Assembly: GCA_944323575.1 (NCBI GenBank)
Contig: CALUTB010000012.1
Location: forward strand, 1-46,625
DNA length: 46,625 nucleotides
DNA from: an uncultured Mailhella sp.
GTDB taxonomy: Bacteria > Desulfobacterota > Desulfovibrionia > Desulfovibrionales > Desulfovibrionaceae
Reading direction: 5' to 3'
The number at the start of each line of letters is the position of its first letter. Positions within the stretch are counted from its first letter, which is position 1. A model generated the notes under the pieces. That model was not told where the DNA came from. It did not search any database and worked only from the letters and a program-made list of their open reading frames with translations. Of this stretch, positions 24,970 to 35,460 are shown piece by piece. A program made the position numbers and the translations under genes.

Positions 24970-27900
24970 ATGCCCGACATATTTTTCTTCGACCGGCAGG
25001 ACAGAGCGCTGATGAGGATGATCAACACGATCATCGACTATGGTCCCTCCTCCGATCTGGAACACAAGATATTCAATGCACGGCTTCATCCGCACGGCAT
25101 ACTCAATCTGAGCACCACCCATGAATTCCGCATGGCGCAGGCCGTCATCAACCTTCTGGGCAGCCTGACAAAAAGCGGTCCGGCGGAGGATCGCCTGGCA
25201 GCGCTGCGCACTCTGCACGACGAAGTTCTGAACAGCGCCCAGACGACGTTCCGCTACAATACCGGACGAGTGCTCATTCAGATTATGAAAGCCATTATCC
25301 GTTCCCGAGACGATGAGGCTGCACAGCTTCGGCTGATCCATGACTTCCGCAAGGCCGTTTCCGGCAATCCACGCATCGTACGGGAATTTCTGACCCGTCA
25401 TCACCTCATGGAAATGCCTGAGGAATGGAATCAGCTTACCATGGACCATCATGTCCACGACGCCAATACCAAGGGGCGGAAGAACGCCACCTTCCTCATC
25501 ATGGATGCATGGGTCAAAGGCATACGATATCTTACCGTCGTATATTACAACTATGTGGATCTCGAAGTGGCACGGGAACTGCTGAACGCCGCCGCCATCA
25601 TGGGCATTTCCATCCGCATAGGCCTTGAGTTCCGGGCCGCCTTCCGCGGTCGCTACATAGATCTCATTTGGGCGCCACGCGGCTTTTCGGATATCGAGGA
25701 TTTTTTGGAATTTCTTTCCTCAGACGCCGTACAGGCCTTTTTCGATGAAGGTCGAAAAGCTTCTCAATGGCTTCGGAAGCACGTCATGGACACGCTTACG
25801 CTGTGGAACGAACGACATGCTCCCGCACTCACGCGGGACCTCGGCATTCCCGTAACCACTCTGGATCCCGACGCCTTTCTGGCCTTTGTGGGAAACGGAC
25901 AGCCCTCGTTGCTGCATCTTGCGGAATTTGCACATAAAACACTTCTTCCGAAATTCCAGAACAAGATCACCGATCTTACCATGGAACTCGAAGAGGCCGA
26001 CGACGCCAGAAGGGAAGAACTGCTGCGACGCATGAAGCGCATGGACGAATTCACGCCGTCGGTCATTCATGACAGCTGTCTTGCCCCGGTCTGCAATCCG
26101 GAGCTTCCCTCGCCCGACGAACCGCCCGTCTCCCCGGACGATACGCGACCTGTTCTTCTCCGTCTCAATGTTGCGCAGCTTCTGAAACTGCTGACCTCTC
26201 TGCGCAGCGGTTACCGCATCACCCTGCAGCTGGCCGGCCTCACCGCGGAGGACGTTCTGGAAATTCTCTGGGACGGACAGGGCTTCATCACGCATCTGGA
26301 ACTGTTCAACGTCAAGGAATGGCATGACGGAAACCTTGAACATCTGAAGGAAATCAACGACCTTCAGGTTGCTCTCAACAAGGGCGACGTCATGCTTCTC
26401 AAGCGCATTCTGCACGGCATGCTCGAGCGCCTCAACTGTGACTGCTGCGACGAAATGCAGGCCCGCTGTCGGAAATTCCAGGCCATTCTGGCTGATATTC
26501 CGGCTCTTCAGGCACTATACCGATATGCCCCTCTCTCCAGCAGCATGGGAACGGATTCCACCAGTCATCTCGGCATCCGCTACGGAATGGGGCTGGCCGT
26601 TCCCGAAACTCTGCCCGGATCGGCCCGCAATCAGCTGAAAGGAAACAGATACATAAGTTCCGTCACCCTTCCCATGCACATACGTCTCGGCTACAGAAAG
26701 AACTATCATCCCCGCAATCAGGAATCTCCGCTTCTGTCATGGCTGCGGCGTTCCATGGGATTCGTCACCTGCGGCATGAACCGTACACGGGAATGGACGC
26801 CGCTGTATGACGACGTCCGTATCGAAGAACCCGGCAATGTGATCACCATGGGCGGCCTTACCGTGGAACACTCCAACGGACTTGTGTCCCGCCCCGGAGG
26901 CATGCTTCCCTCTCCGGAAGAAAAAACGGGACATGCCTACATCAACACCACGGTATCCAATATTCTGAAGGTGCTTCTGGGATTCATTCCCGCTCTGCTC
27001 ACGTTTCTTAACACTCAGGAATGGTGGGTACTTGCATGGTTCGGCGCTCCGATCTGGTTCGGCATCACAGGAGTGCGCAATGTCATACAGGCCATCATTG
27101 CCGGAGGCGGCATACGAAAGAACATGCTGCTTTCCTGGAAAAAATTCGTCAACTGGTCGCGCGTGTGCGACTCACTCATGTATACGGGCATTTCCGTCAT
27201 CCTTCTGGAAGGCCTCACACGAAATCTGCTTCTCAATCGTGTGCTCGGCATTTCCGTGGAAAATGCTCCGCTGCTGGTGTTTTCCATCATTGCCCTGGCA
27301 AACGGCGTCTATATATCCTCTCACAACATTTACCGGGGATTTCCCCGAACCGCTGTCGTCGGAAACTTTTTCCGCAGCGTTCTGGCCATCCCCGTGGCCA
27401 TGCTCTACAATACCTCACTCTACGCGCTTCTCCCTCTGGTCGTCAGCCTGCCGCCGGAGCAGATCCTCATACCGGCAGCAGCCATCGTGTCGAAATTCGC
27501 CTCCGACACCGTGGCCGGCATCATCGAATCCATGGCCGACAAGCGCAACAACTACCGCCTGCGCAGCCGGGACTATGAAACAAAGCTCAAGCAGCTCTTT
27601 AACTGCTATGCACGGCTGGAACTGGCTTTTCCCGACAAGGACATGCTCGCCCTGCTCGCTCAGCCTAAGGAGTTCATCCGCTTCACAAGTCAGGAAAAAG
27701 CCCGTGCCCTTCAGGTGGAAAGCATCGTCAATGCTCTGGATCTCATGTACTTCTGGTACTATCAGCCTTGCGCCCAGCAGACGCTCATTTCCATGCTGAG
27801 GACCATGACGAAGGAAGAACTCATCGTGCTGGCACGATTTCAGAGCATTCTGCTCAATGTACAGGAAGTGTGTCAGCTCTTTGTAGACGGCATGCTCGGC

Positions 27901-28023
27901 ACCAACTTCTCCAAGGCTTTGTCCTTCTATCTGGATAATTACGAGGACTACATCGACATGATGGCCCGTCACTGTTCCGGCGTGGATGCCAGACGCCGGA
28001 AAAATACCGAATCGGAAGAATGA
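24970..28023 (+). CDS. Large uncharacterised membrane protein with PHP-like HxH motif
   Basis: A 1017-residue protein I do not recognise. Layout: a helical N-terminus (1-150); a segment starting MDHHVHDANTKGR (H161-V-H163) followed by a hydrophobic strand, GIRYLTVVYYN, and ISIRIGLEFRA, which together look like the beta strands of a PHP phosphoesterase barrel (inference); a long soluble middle with a Pro-rich hinge near 375-395; a Cys-rich NCDCCDE near 495; then five or six membrane helices between about 660 and 855; and a helical cytoplasmic tail of about 160 residues. The ribosome site is weak, so the exact start is uncertain; an internal ATG lies at 25015. A promoter precedes it, and an orphan response regulator converges on it from the right. 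Possibly a membrane-bound phosphoesterase or sensor. Confidence 0.8.
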   Translation: MPDIFFFDRQDRALMRMINTIIDYGPSSDLEHKIFNARLHPHGILNLSTTHEFRMAQAVINLLGSLTKSGPAEDRLAALRTLHDEVLNSAQTTFRYNTGRVLIQIMKAIIRSRDDEAAQLRLIHDFRKAVSGNPRIVREFLTRHHLMEMPEEWNQLTMDHHVHDANTKGRKNATFLIMDAWVKGIRYLTVVYYNYVDLEVARELLNAAAIMGISIRIGLEFRAAFRGRYIDLIWAPRGFSDIEDFLEFLSSDAVQAFFDEGRKASQWLRKHVMDTLTLWNERHAPALTRDLGIPVTTLDPDAFLAFVGNGQPSLLHLAEFAHKTLLPKFQNKITDLTMELEEADDARREELLRRMKRMDEFTPSVIHDSCLAPVCNPELPSPDEPPVSPDDTRPVLLRLNVAQLLKLLTSLRSGYRITLQLAGLTAEDVLEILWDGQGFITHLELFNVKEWHDGNLEHLKEINDLQVALNKGDVMLLKRILHGMLERLNCDCCDEMQARCRKFQAILADIPALQALYRYAPLSSSMGTDSTSHLGIRYGMGLAVPETLPGSARNQLKGNRYISSVTLPMHIRLGYRKNYHPRNQESPLLSWLRRSMGFVTCGMNRTREWTPLYDDVRIEEPGNVITMGGLTVEHSNGLVSRPGGMLPSPEEKTGHAYINTTVSNILKVLLGFIPALLTFLNTQEWWVLAWFGAPIWFGITGVRNVIQAIIAGGGIRKNMLLSWKKFVNWSRVCDSLMYTGISVILLEGLTRNLLLNRVLGISVENAPLLVFSIIALANGVYISSHNIYRGFPRTAVVGNFFRSVLAIPVAMLYNTSLYALLPLVVSLPPEQILIPAAAIVSKFASDTVAGIIESMADKRNNYRLRSRDYETKLKQLFNCYARLELAFPDKDMLALLAQPKEFIRFTSQEKARALQVESIVNALDLMYFWYYQPCAQQTLISMLRTMTKEELIVLARFQSILLNVQEVCQLFVDGMLGTNFSKALSFYLDNYEDYIDMMARHCSGVDARRRKNTESEE

Positions 28024-28051
28024 ACACGCCTTCGGCCTGACGAATTTCTCT

Positions 28052-28777
28052 TCAGACCGAGTTCCCCTTTTCCGCGGGATTCCAGGGATCCAGGCGAAAT
28101 CCTACGTGCGTGACGGTTCTCAGGATCGGTCGTCCGACCTTCTGCAGCGCCTTGCGCAGAGAATGGATATGCGTGCGCAGCGAGTCGCTGTCGGGAGGAA
28201 ATTCCCCATAAATTTCATATTCCAGATCCTTCTTCGTCACGATGCCGGGAGCCTGCCGCATCAGTCTTGCCAGAATGGTAAAGGCCGTGGGACGCAGCTG
28301 TAAAGGGACCCCTTCGCAGGTGGCCGTATGCGTCTGCGGATCAAGCTCCAATCCCGCCCAAGTCAGTCTGTGCGGGGCGTGCTGTGCGCGAAAACGCCGC
28401 GCCACGGCGCGAATCATGGCTTCCACTTCGCGCATATCGGCGGACTTGCTGATGAATCCGTCCGCGCCCCAGTTGAGGCACAGCACCCGCGTTTCCAGCG
28501 ACTCTCCGGCCATGAACATGAGTACCGGACTCTCCAGTCCGACTTCTTCACGAAGCCGACGACACAGCGTAAGACCGTCCATTCCGGACAGGACCATGTC
28601 CAGAAGAAGTACCTCATAGGATCCGGAAGAGCCGCGGCTCCACCCCGTCATGCCGCTTGATGCCCGATCCAGATTATATCCCAGCGGCGTAAGATAATCA
28701 TACAACGCCTGTGCAAGAGGCTCATCCTCAGTCACGATAAGCAGGCGAAGCCCTATTCCTGAATGCAATGATTCCAT
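28052..28777 (-). CDS. OmpR-family response regulator (orphan)
   Basis: A 241-residue two-component regulator. The receiver domain (10-122) has the acidic pair E17-D18, the phospho-acceptor D60 (VLLLDMVLSG) and K111 (FISKS). At the switch Thr/Ser position it reads VLMFMAG, with no hydroxyl residue, which would alter signalling. The C-terminal winged helix (140-235) shows LRPTAFTILARLM, SLRTHIHSLRKAL and VTHVGFRL. The ATG at 28777 is preferred over more upstream codons because the receiver starts right after it, but the ribosome site (AGAGG) is 10 nt away. No histidine kinase is adjacent. It converges on the large membrane protein gene. Confidence 0.9.
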   Translation of the reverse strand: MESLHSGIGLRLLIVTEDEPLAQALYDYLTPLGYNLDRASSGMTGWSRGSSGSYEVLLLDMVLSGMDGLTLCRRLREEVGLESPVLMFMAGESLETRVLCLNWGADGFISKSADMREVEAMIRAVARRFRAQHAPHRLTWAGLELDPQTHTATCEGVPLQLRPTAFTILARLMRQAPGIVTKKDLEYEIYGEFPPDSDSLRTHIHSLRKALQKVGRPILRTVTHVGFRLDPWNPAEKGNSV

Positions 28778-28823
28778 ACAGCTGGTACCTCTTCCACTGA
28801 TCATATCGTCGCACAATGCATGA

Positions 28824-28862
28824 TAAAAAAAACGGGAAAGGCCTTTTCCAACCTCTCCCGTT
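28824..28862 (-). terminator. Terminator of the porin gene
   Basis: 11-bp stem (AACGGGAGAGG / CCTTTCCCGTT, one G-U pair), 10-nt loop, then TTTTTTT on the minus strand. Confidence 0.8.
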
Positions 28863-28897
28863 TTCTTTCATGATGCTAAGTTGCGCCTGAGCCTTCT

Positions 28898-30328
28898 TTA
28901 GAGTAGACGGTCAATAAAACCGTTCCGCTCCGAATTAGAACTTGTAGGCAAAGCTGAGCGCAACATCCCAGCCATCCTTATCCATCTTGACGCCGCTGTG
29001 ATCATCCTTGTCGAAGTCGTTGATGATGTAGGCGAGTTCAAGATTTGCCGCAAGATTCTTGTAGATCTGATAAGTATTGGATATATTGATTCAACAGCAG
29101 TATCAGAATTGGTCATGTAGTAGTCGCTCATAGCCATATTCGACGACCACTTGTCGCTGTTGGTACCCTTGAACATGGTCACGGTAAAGTCATGCGTCAG
29201 ATCTTCAAGGAAGGATACGTCTTCAAGTCCGATCTGAACGCCCCAGGTACCGGCGATATTATGACGTACCGTAGGATCGTACAGACCATATTCACCGGCA
29301 GTAAAGCCGACGGTAGGATGAAAACGTCCGTTATTGGTAGGAATCCAGCCCTGACGCGCATACTGGGAGTCGCTGTCGTCACCGGATCCGTACCATGCGC
29401 CGAGAACGGGAGTACCGTAGGCAGTCTTATAGGATGCCTTGGCCTGCACATACCAGCCGGAACGGTCATTCATGTTCATTTCGCCGACGAACTCGTCATC
29501 CTGCCACATGGATGCCGAACCTTCATAGCTGGTCAGACCGTAAGCTCCGGATATCTTCAGCACAAAGGGATCAAAGTACGTCATGGCGGCGGTAGCGCCG
29601 AACCAGTAGGCGTTGCCGTCTGCAGAAAGCGTCGCGGGTTCTCCGGAGACGATCGCAGCACTGGCATCCGTAGAGGCACTGACATCCGCGTCTCTGTCTA
29701 TCGCCCCGTACATCACGTACGGAGTGAAGGAGAATCCATCGAACTTCATGTCGGCAGCCAGTCCGAAGAAGTCGGTTTTTCCAGCCCGGACAGTGTCGTT
29801 GTTGAAGATGTCATCTTCACCGTTATCATAGGCGCCGCGATTCCAGAATGCCGTAAGGCCAAGCCAGTCCGTGACAGGCGAAGTCAATACGATACCATCA
29901 CGACCAGCCCAGTCGGGATGCATGATGGCGTTCTTTCCGAAGGCATCTTCCGGCAGACCAAACAGATGCTTGCCCATGCGGACTTTAATGGTCGTCTGAG
30001 GAATCATCCAGTCGATGTACGACTGACGTACAGCCAGATAGGAATTACGACCGGTGACATCCGTACCCCAATCATATCCGTTGTTCGCATTCTGACTGAT
30101 GCCTGCCTGAAGCTGAAGATAACCGGAAAGATTCTCAGAGGCCGTAAACGTCATGCCGAGACGCAGACGCTGACCGGCCGTATCATAGTTATCACCGGAA
30201 CCGATACGTTCGCCGGAGATAAAGGTAAACAGATATTGACCGTCCATCTTGACGTCGACAGCAGAAGCGGGAGCAGACGCAGCGCACGTCATGCCGGCCG
30301 CGAGAAGAAGTGTGACAAGCTTTTTCAT
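28898..30328 (-). CDS. Outer-membrane porin, apparently frameshifted near the 3' end
   Basis: Read as one frame, a 476-residue porin: signal peptide MKKLVTLLLAAGMTCAASAPASA, then a beta-rich barrel with many aromatic strands, as in the Desulfovibrio porin family that forms channels for small solutes. The last ~50 residues (after TNSDTAVES) lose all barrel character. Adding one T on the minus strand near 29090 (GAATCAAT to GAATTCAAT) restores VEFNISNTYQIYKN, LELAYIIND and a terminal ALSFAYKF followed by TAA at 28935, the canonical C-terminal Phe that the BAM machinery recognises. So either a one-base deletion or an assembly error is present. A strong terminator follows. AAAGGA lies 9 nt before the start at 30328. 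Confidence 0.85.
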   Translation of the reverse strand: MKKLVTLLLAAGMTCAASAPASAVDVKMDGQYLFTFISGERIGSGDNYDTAGQRLRLGMTFTASENLSGYLQLQAGISQNANNGYDWGTDVTGRNSYLAVRQSYIDWMIPQTTIKVRMGKHLFGLPEDAFGKNAIMHPDWAGRDGIVLTSPVTDWLGLTAFWNRGAYDNGEDDIFNNDTVRAGKTDFFGLAADMKFDGFSFTPYVMYGAIDRDADVSASTDASAAIVSGEPATLSADGNAYWFGATAAMTYFDPFVLKISGAYGLTSYEGSASMWQDDEFVGEMNMNDRSGWYVQAKASYKTAYGTPVLGAWYGSGDDSDSQYARQGWIPTNNGRFHPTVGFTAGEYGLYDPTVRHNIAGTWGVQIGLEDVSFLEDLTHDFTVTMFKGTNSDKWSSNMAMSDYYMTNSDTAVESIYPILIRSTRILRQILNSPTSSTTSTRMITAASRWIRMAGMLRSALPTSSNSERNGFIDRLL

Positions 30329-30368
30329 TGCAGTCATTCCTTTGAAAAAAGTAGTTTAACCATACCGA

Positions 30369-30393
30369 CGTGGAAAATCCCTCTTTTTCCACG
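30369..30393 (-). promoter_or_regulatory. Stem-loop in the porin 5' leader
   Basis: 9-bp perfect stem CGTGGAAAA / TTTTCCACG with a 7-nt loop, 40 nt upstream of the porin start. It could stabilise the mRNA or be a target of regulation. Upstream (30394-30956) is AT-rich without a gene; GTTTCATT occurs twice, 22 bp apart, at about 30429-30458 on the minus strand. Confidence 0.4.
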
Positions 30394-30949
30394 GTTCGAC
30401 ACTGACACTCCTTTTTGCAATGAAACGACATAATTTTGTTAATGAAACGTTAAAATAACAGTTTTCCTGCAAAAATTTTTATTCGATCTTCGCCTCCAGC
30501 CTCCCTTATCGTCAAAAAAATTATTCCGTCTGCTTCTAGATCGTACCAGAACATCACCCTATCCGACCCGTACCCCAAAACTAAGCCATACATGACTGTC
30601 CCTTCTTTTTCATGTCTTAAAAAAACACAAGTTCATATTTTCATTTCATATTCGCCACAATTATACCTTATTTCCTGCTGTTAGTCATATTATTCACAAA
30701 AAAATAATATAAAAAAGTGTTTCAATGTCACTAAATATAAAAATAATCATCAAAAATATATGAAATTTTCCATCTTTCAAGTTTCTTTCACCATCGAACA
30801 TACTCCGTGTTCATCCGCCTTTTCGTCGATCAGCGTCTTTCACGCGGAAATATCGTTCGAAAAGTCATGGCCATGCCGCGCCTCAGGCTCCTGTCCTCTC
30901 GTCTCAACGTTCGGAAACAACCTGCCTTCCGCACAACATCATCTGAGAT

Positions 30950-31002
30950 GTTCATTAAATAAAAAATGTCCGGCACGACTGCTTTCGAAGCATGTACGCC
31001 GG
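30950..31002 (-). terminator. clpB operon terminator (outer)
   Basis: TGTCCGGC / GCCGGACA stem enclosing a second GCTT-TCG-AAGC stem. On the minus strand it is followed by TTTTTTATTT. Confidence 0.7.
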
Positions 31003-31008
31003 ACAAAG

Positions 31009-31040
31009 AAGGAGGTCGCCCCTTTCGGAGCGACCTCCTT
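31009..31040 (-). terminator. Hairpin after clpB (inner)
   Basis: 11-bp perfect stem AAGGAGGTCGC / GCGACCTCCTT with a 10-nt loop, 14 nt after the clpB stop, with a weak T-tract. Confidence 0.6.
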
Positions 31041-31053
31041 TATCCGATATCGG

Positions 31054-33678
31054 TTACTCTTCAACTCTCTCGAATCTCAGAGTACCGCCGTCTTCTGTTC
31101 TGTCAACCACGACGCGCACCTTCCAGCCGTCACGGATTTCTCCGCTAATGACGGCCCGGGCGAGCTTCGTTTCCAGATTGTGCTGTATCCAGCGCTTGAG
31201 CGGACGAGCGCCGTAGGCAGGATCATAGGCCGTTTCGGCAATGAAGCTGCGGGCATCGTCGGAGAGCTCCAGCGTGATCTTACGCTCGTCGAGTCTCTTC
31301 TGAAGACTCTTCATCTGCAGATCGACGATGGCGCCTATCTGATCCGCGCGAAGCGGATAGAACATGACCGTTTCATCCACACGGTTCAGGAATTCAGGCC
31401 GGAAGAAGCGCTTGAGTTCCGTCATGACGGCGTCACGCACGCCGGGCTTGAATTCGCCCTTCTCATCAATGCCGTCCAGCATGATCGGAGAACCGATGTT
31501 GGATGTCATGATGATGATGGTATTGCGGAAGTCCACGGTACGTCCCTGGCTGTCCGTCAGACGACCGTCGTCCAGAAGCTGCAGCAGCGTATTGAACACG
31601 TCGGGATGAGCCTTTTCCACCTCGTCGAACAGCACCACGCTGTAGGGCTTGCGGCGCACGGCCTCGGTGAGCTGACCGCCTTCCTCATATCCCACATATC
31701 CTGGCGGCGAACCGATGAGGCGGGACACCGAGAACTTTTCCATGTACTCGCTCATGTCCAGACGAATCATGTTGTCCTCAGTATCGAACAGAGCTTCGGC
31801 AAGCGTCTTGCACAGCTCCGTCTTGCCGACGCCGGTAGGACCGAGGAAAATGAAGGAACCGAGTGGACGATGAGGATCGGAAAGACCGGCACGCGCTCTC
31901 AACACCGCGTCGGACACGGCCTGCACGGCCTCATCCTGCCCGATCACGCGTTCATGCAGACGGGCAGGCAGTTCCAGCAGCTTTTCCCGTTCGGACTGCA
32001 GAAGACGCGTCACGGGGATGCCCGTCCAGCGTGCAACGATGTCGGCCACATCATCGGGACCGACTTCCTCACGAAGCAGACGGGTTTCCTTACCGTCGCT
32101 CACGGCGGCGGCCTTTTCTTCCGTCTCCTTGAGCTGCTTCTCCAGTTCAGGCAGCGTGGCGTACTTCAGCTGGGACGCCTTGGCCAGATCATAGGAGCGT
32201 TCCGCCTCCTCGATCTGATGCCGGGTCTGCTCAATCTTTTCCTTGAGGTGACGTACGCCGTCGATGGTCTTTTTCTCTTCTTCCCAGCGGGACCGCAGCG
32301 TGGTCTGCTTGCCGCGCAGATCCGCCAGCTCGCTTTCCAGTTTCTGCAGGCGCTCCCGGGAAGCATCGTCAGTTTCACGGCGCAGAGCTTCGCGTTCGAT
32401 TTCCAGCTGCATGACCTTGCGGTTGATTTCATCCAGCTCAGAAGGCAGGGAGTCGATCTCGGTACGAATCATGGCTGCCGCTTCATCAATGATGTCGATG
32501 GCCTTATCGGGCAGTTGACGATCAGAAATGTAACGCTGCGAAAGAACCACTGCTTCCACGATGGCAGAATCGCTGATGCGCACGCCGTGATGAACCTCGA
32601 AGCGTTCCTTGAGACCACGCAGAATGGAAATGGCGTCTTCCGTATTAGGCTCGTCCACGAGAACGGGCTGGAAACGACGTTCCAGAGCGGGATCCTTTTC
32701 AATGTACTTGCGGTACTCGTCGATGGTGGTCGCACCGATGCAGTGCAGCTCGCCACGTGCCAGCATGGGCTTGAGCAGATTGCTCGCATCCATGGCGCCG
32801 TCGGTCTTGCCCGCGCCCACGATGGTATGCAGCTCATCGATGAACAGGATAATGCTCCCCTCCGCACGCTGCACTTCGTTGAGCACGGCCTTCAGACGTT
32901 CCTCAAACTCGCCGCGGTATTTTGCGCCGGCAATGAGCGCGCCCATATCCAGAGCAATGAGTTTTTTGTTCTTGAGGCCTTCGGGCACGTCGCCCTTCAC
33001 GATACGATGCGCCAGACCTTCCACGATGGCCGTCTTGCCGACACCTGCTTCACCGATGAGAACAGGATTGTTCTTGGTACGACGGGACAGAATGCGGATG
33101 GTACGACGTATTTCCTGATCACGTCCGATGACGGGATCAAGCTTTCCCTGTCCGGCGGCCTCCACAAGGTCGCGTCCGTATTTGGAAAGAGCCTCGTAGG
33201 TTTCTTCGGGGCTGGCCGAGGTCACGCGCTGACCGCCGCGCACTTCGGCGGTGGCACGCAGAAACTTTTCCTGATCAATACCGTTCCTGCGGCATATCTC
33301 GCCCATGGCGCCGCCCGCTTCGATGAGCTGCGCGAAAATATGTTCCACGCTGATGTACTCATCCTTCAGACGACGGGCCAGTTCCTCGGACTGTGCCAGA
33401 GCACGGGCCAGTCGCTGCGTGATGCGTATGGTCTGCTGATCCACGCCGGAGCCGGTGACGGAAGGCTTCTTGTCCAGAGCCTGTTCCAGTTCCGCGGCGA
33501 TGACCTCGACCTTCGCATTCATGCGGCCGAGAATACCGGGGACAAGCCCGTCCTTCTGCCGCAGGAGGGCGAGTGCCAGATGCTCGACGTCCACTTCCTG
33601 ATGATTGCGCATGAGAGCGATATTCTGAGCTTCGCCCAGAGCCTCCTGCGCCTTCACGGTAAACTTGTTCATGTCCAT
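31054..33678 (-). CDS. clpB: ATP-dependent disaggregase ClpB
   Basis: An 874-residue Hsp100 protein that pulls polypeptides out of aggregates together with DnaK/DnaJ. Order: N-terminal repeat domain (1-145), AAA-1 with Walker A GEAGVGKT near 203-210, a coiled-coil M domain (about 410-530, rich in Glu, Arg and Leu), AAA-2 with [10 protein letters not shown] near 605-614, and the C-terminal D2-small domain. The M domain distinguishes it from ClpA and ClpC. The start at 33678 has GGGAGG 7 nt upstream. It follows cbpA and cbpM in one direction, 182 nt away, so it may be read from the same message with an extra internal signal. Confidence 0.97.
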   Translation of the reverse strand: MDMNKFTVKAQEALGEAQNIALMRNHQEVDVEHLALALLRQKDGLVPGILGRMNAKVEVIAAELEQALDKKPSVTGSGVDQQTIRITQRLARALAQSEELARRLKDEYISVEHIFAQLIEAGGAMGEICRRNGIDQEKFLRATAEVRGGQRVTSASPEETYEALSKYGRDLVEAAGQGKLDPVIGRDQEIRRTIRILSRRTKNNPVLIGEAGVGKTAIVEGLAHRIVKGDVPEGLKNKKLIALDMGALIAGAKYRGEFEERLKAVLNEVQRAEGSIILFIDELHTIVGAGKTDGAMDASNLLKPMLARGELHCIGATTIDEYRKYIEKDPALERRFQPVLVDEPNTEDAISILRGLKERFEVHHGVRISDSAIVEAVVLSQRYISDRQLPDKAIDIIDEAAAMIRTEIDSLPSELDEINRKVMQLEIEREALRRETDDASRERLQKLESELADLRGKQTTLRSRWEEEKKTIDGVRHLKEKIEQTRHQIEEAERSYDLAKASQLKYATLPELEKQLKETEEKAAAVSDGKETRLLREEVGPDDVADIVARWTGIPVTRLLQSEREKLLELPARLHERVIGQDEAVQAVSDAVLRARAGLSDPHRPLGSFIFLGPTGVGKTELCKTLAEALFDTEDNMIRLDMSEYMEKFSVSRLIGSPPGYVGYEEGGQLTEAVRRKPYSVVLFDEVEKAHPDVFNTLLQLLDDGRLTDSQGRTVDFRNTIIIMTSNIGSPIMLDGIDEKGEFKPGVRDAVMTELKRFFRPEFLNRVDETVMFYPLRADQIGAIVDLQMKSLQKRLDERKITLELSDDARSFIAETAYDPAYGARPLKRWIQHNLETKLARAVISGEIRDGWKVRVVVDRTEDGGTLRFERVEE

Positions 33679-33789
33679 AAAAAATCCTCCCTGCAGAGAA
33701 CGGACGCGCATCACTGCGCACCATGATGTTCCCGACGTCTGATCAGGCATCGGACGGTTCACGTTTTCCGCTCACCGCACTTCAGAAAT

Positions 33790-33812
33790 CGGCTTCGGCA
33801 CGGCCGAAACCG
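33790..33812 (-). terminator. Weak hairpin between cbpM and clpB
   Basis: 10-bp stem (CGGTTTCGGC / GCCGAAGCCG, one G-U) with a 3-nt loop, followed by ATTTCT. It could attenuate read-through into clpB. Confidence 0.4.
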
Positions 33813-33860
33813 TGATGTTTGATAGTCTTTGCCGGAATATGCTCTCCGGCGAGCTTTGCT

Positions 33861-34169
33861 TCATCTGCGCTCAAGTTCCCTCAGGCGCGTTTCCAGTGTC
33901 GCTATGCGGTCCAGAAGATCAACGATGATGGTTCCTGCCACGCAGGGCATCTCGAAATCCTCACAAAGCCGCGTCAGCTTTCTGGTACGATAAATGTCGG
34001 AACGGCGGAAAAATACGGCATGGGTCGCACGACTTGCCGGTTCCAGCCAGCCGAGATCCATGAGTTCCCTGACACGTTCCACCGGCGTGCCCGTCTGTTC
34101 CAGAAATTCGGTCCAGGCAACAAGCGCAGAGGCTGCGGGAGAGCACGCGGTCACTTTTTCAATCGCCAT
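33861..34169 (-). CDS. cbpM: Chaperone modulator CbpM-like protein
   Basis: A 102-residue small helical protein. The ATG at 34169 has a GAGGTGG site close upstream; the GTG at 34187 would give six more residues. The sequence has a MerR-like helix-turn-helix arrangement (PVERVRELMDLGWLEPA) and a C-terminal helix of Leu and Arg (RIATLETRLRELERR). In E. coli CbpM binds and inhibits the J domain of CbpA. It lies 27 nt downstream of cbpA, the same neighbourhood as in the enterobacterial pair, which is the strongest argument for the name. Confidence 0.8.
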   Translation of the reverse strand: MAIEKVTACSPAASALVAWTEFLEQTGTPVERVRELMDLGWLEPASRATHAVFFRRSDIYRTRKLTRLCEDFEMPCVAGTIIVDLLDRIATLETRLRELERR

Positions 34170-34196
34170 ATCCCACCTCTCAATCACTCAGACAGC

Positions 34197-35129
34197 CTAC
34201 TTCCGACCGGCAAGAGCCTTCCAGAGCTTCAGCTGCTCATCGTTCAGATCTTCCGGTTTCGGAACGCTTATGGCGACGGTGACATATTCGTCGCCCCGTC
34301 CCGAAGCCGGTCCAAGTCCGAGTCCGCGCATACGCAGTCTGCGTCCGCTGGAACTTCCGGCGGGAATGTTCATTTCCACCTCGCCGTCCAGCGTAGGTAC
34401 GCGCTTCTTCGTACCGAAAACCGCTTCCCAGGGCTGCAGCGTCACGTCGCATGTCACGTCCAGCCCGTCCACGCGAAAGACAGGATGCTTGGCATAGCGC
34501 ACGGTCAGATAGAGATCACCGGCCGGATCGCCGGGATTTCCCTTGCCGCGCAGGCGAAGCTTGCCGCCGTCGCGTATGCCCGCGGGAATGGTGATCTGAA
34601 GATTGCTTGAGGTACCGCCGCCGGAAAGCGTCACCTGTTTGGTGCCGCCTCTGCGTGCCTCCTCAAGCGTGATCTCGATTTCGGCTTCCACATCGGAACC
34701 GCGGCGAGACCGGCGACTGTAGCTTCCGCCGAACGAACCGAAAGGATCTCCTCCCGTCTGTCCGCCGAAACCTCCGCGCCCCATATGGCCGAACAGTGCC
34801 TCAAAAAAGTCGCTGTTCACGCCGCTGAAGCCGCCCTGCGTTCCATTGAAATTGAAGTTGAAGTTCTCAAATCCGGGACCACCGGTGAACTGCTGGCCGT
34901 CTTTCCAGTTGGGGCCAAGCTGATCATACATCCGGCGCTTCTCGTCATCCTTGAGCACTTCATACGCTTCGTTGACTTCCTTGAACTTTTCCTCGGCGTT
35001 CTTGTCTCCGGGATTCAGGTCGGGATGATACTTTCGGGCGAGCTTCTTGTAAGCCTTGGCTATCTCGTCTTTCGATGCCGAGCGCTCAACGCCCAGCAGC
35101 TTGTAATAATCCTTGTAAGCCACACCCAT
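34197..35129 (-). CDS. cbpA: DnaJ-class co-chaperone CbpA
   Basis: A 310-residue J-domain protein that stimulates DnaK. The J domain (residues 6-71) has the H35-P36-D37 signature. A Gly/Phe-rich linker with [21 protein letters not shown] follows, then the two beta-barrel substrate domains, with no CxxCxGxG zinc repeats, which marks the CbpA/DnaJ2 type rather than DnaJ. AGGAG lies 8 nt before the ATG at 35129. It is the first gene of the cbpA-cbpM-clpB group. I could not find a convincing sigma-32 promoter in the 400-nt upstream gap, although CTTGACT lies at about 35200 on the minus strand. Confidence 0.95.
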   Translation of the reverse strand: MGVAYKDYYKLLGVERSASKDEIAKAYKKLARKYHPDLNPGDKNAEEKFKEVNEAYEVLKDDEKRRMYDQLGPNWKDGQQFTGGPGFENFNFNFNGTQGGFSGVNSDFFEALFGHMGRGGFGGQTGGDPFGSFGGSYSRRSRRGSDVEAEIEITLEEARRGGTKQVTLSGGGTSSNLQITIPAGIRDGGKLRLRGKGNPGDPAGDLYLTVRYAKHPVFRVDGLDVTCDVTLQPWEAVFGTKKRVPTLDGEVEMNIPAGSSSGRRLRMRGLGLGPASGRGDEYVTVAISVPKPEDLNDEQLKLWKALAGRK

Positions 35130-35460
35130 ATCATTTTCTCCTGTGATGCATCATTATTTCCGCATCGACATTCAGATAAGCATGAGATGACGACAGTCAA
35201 GAGAAATCATTCCTTATTCCGTCAGGAAAACCGGCACAAGCTGCCGAAACCGGTCCGGTCGTCTGCTCTGAAGGCACGGTTTTTCCTTTCTGCGGACCAT
35301 GATGCCCGAACCGAAAAAATTGAATCCGACTCCCTCAATTCCTGTCCGAAAGCGTCAGCGTTGTTCCCCTTTCGCCGCCGGAACGCAAACGTTGTCTCGA
35401 ACGATCAAAGCGTAGGCGTAACTGCATGATGCGGCAAGTATTTCCGGAAGGTTCATACGA

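Noticed and set aside
30760..33726. Long plus-strand frame (988 codons) over the clpB region
   Set aside because: It lies antisense to clpB, lacks domains, and arises from codon bias in GC-rich coding DNA. ClpB on the other strand is unambiguous.
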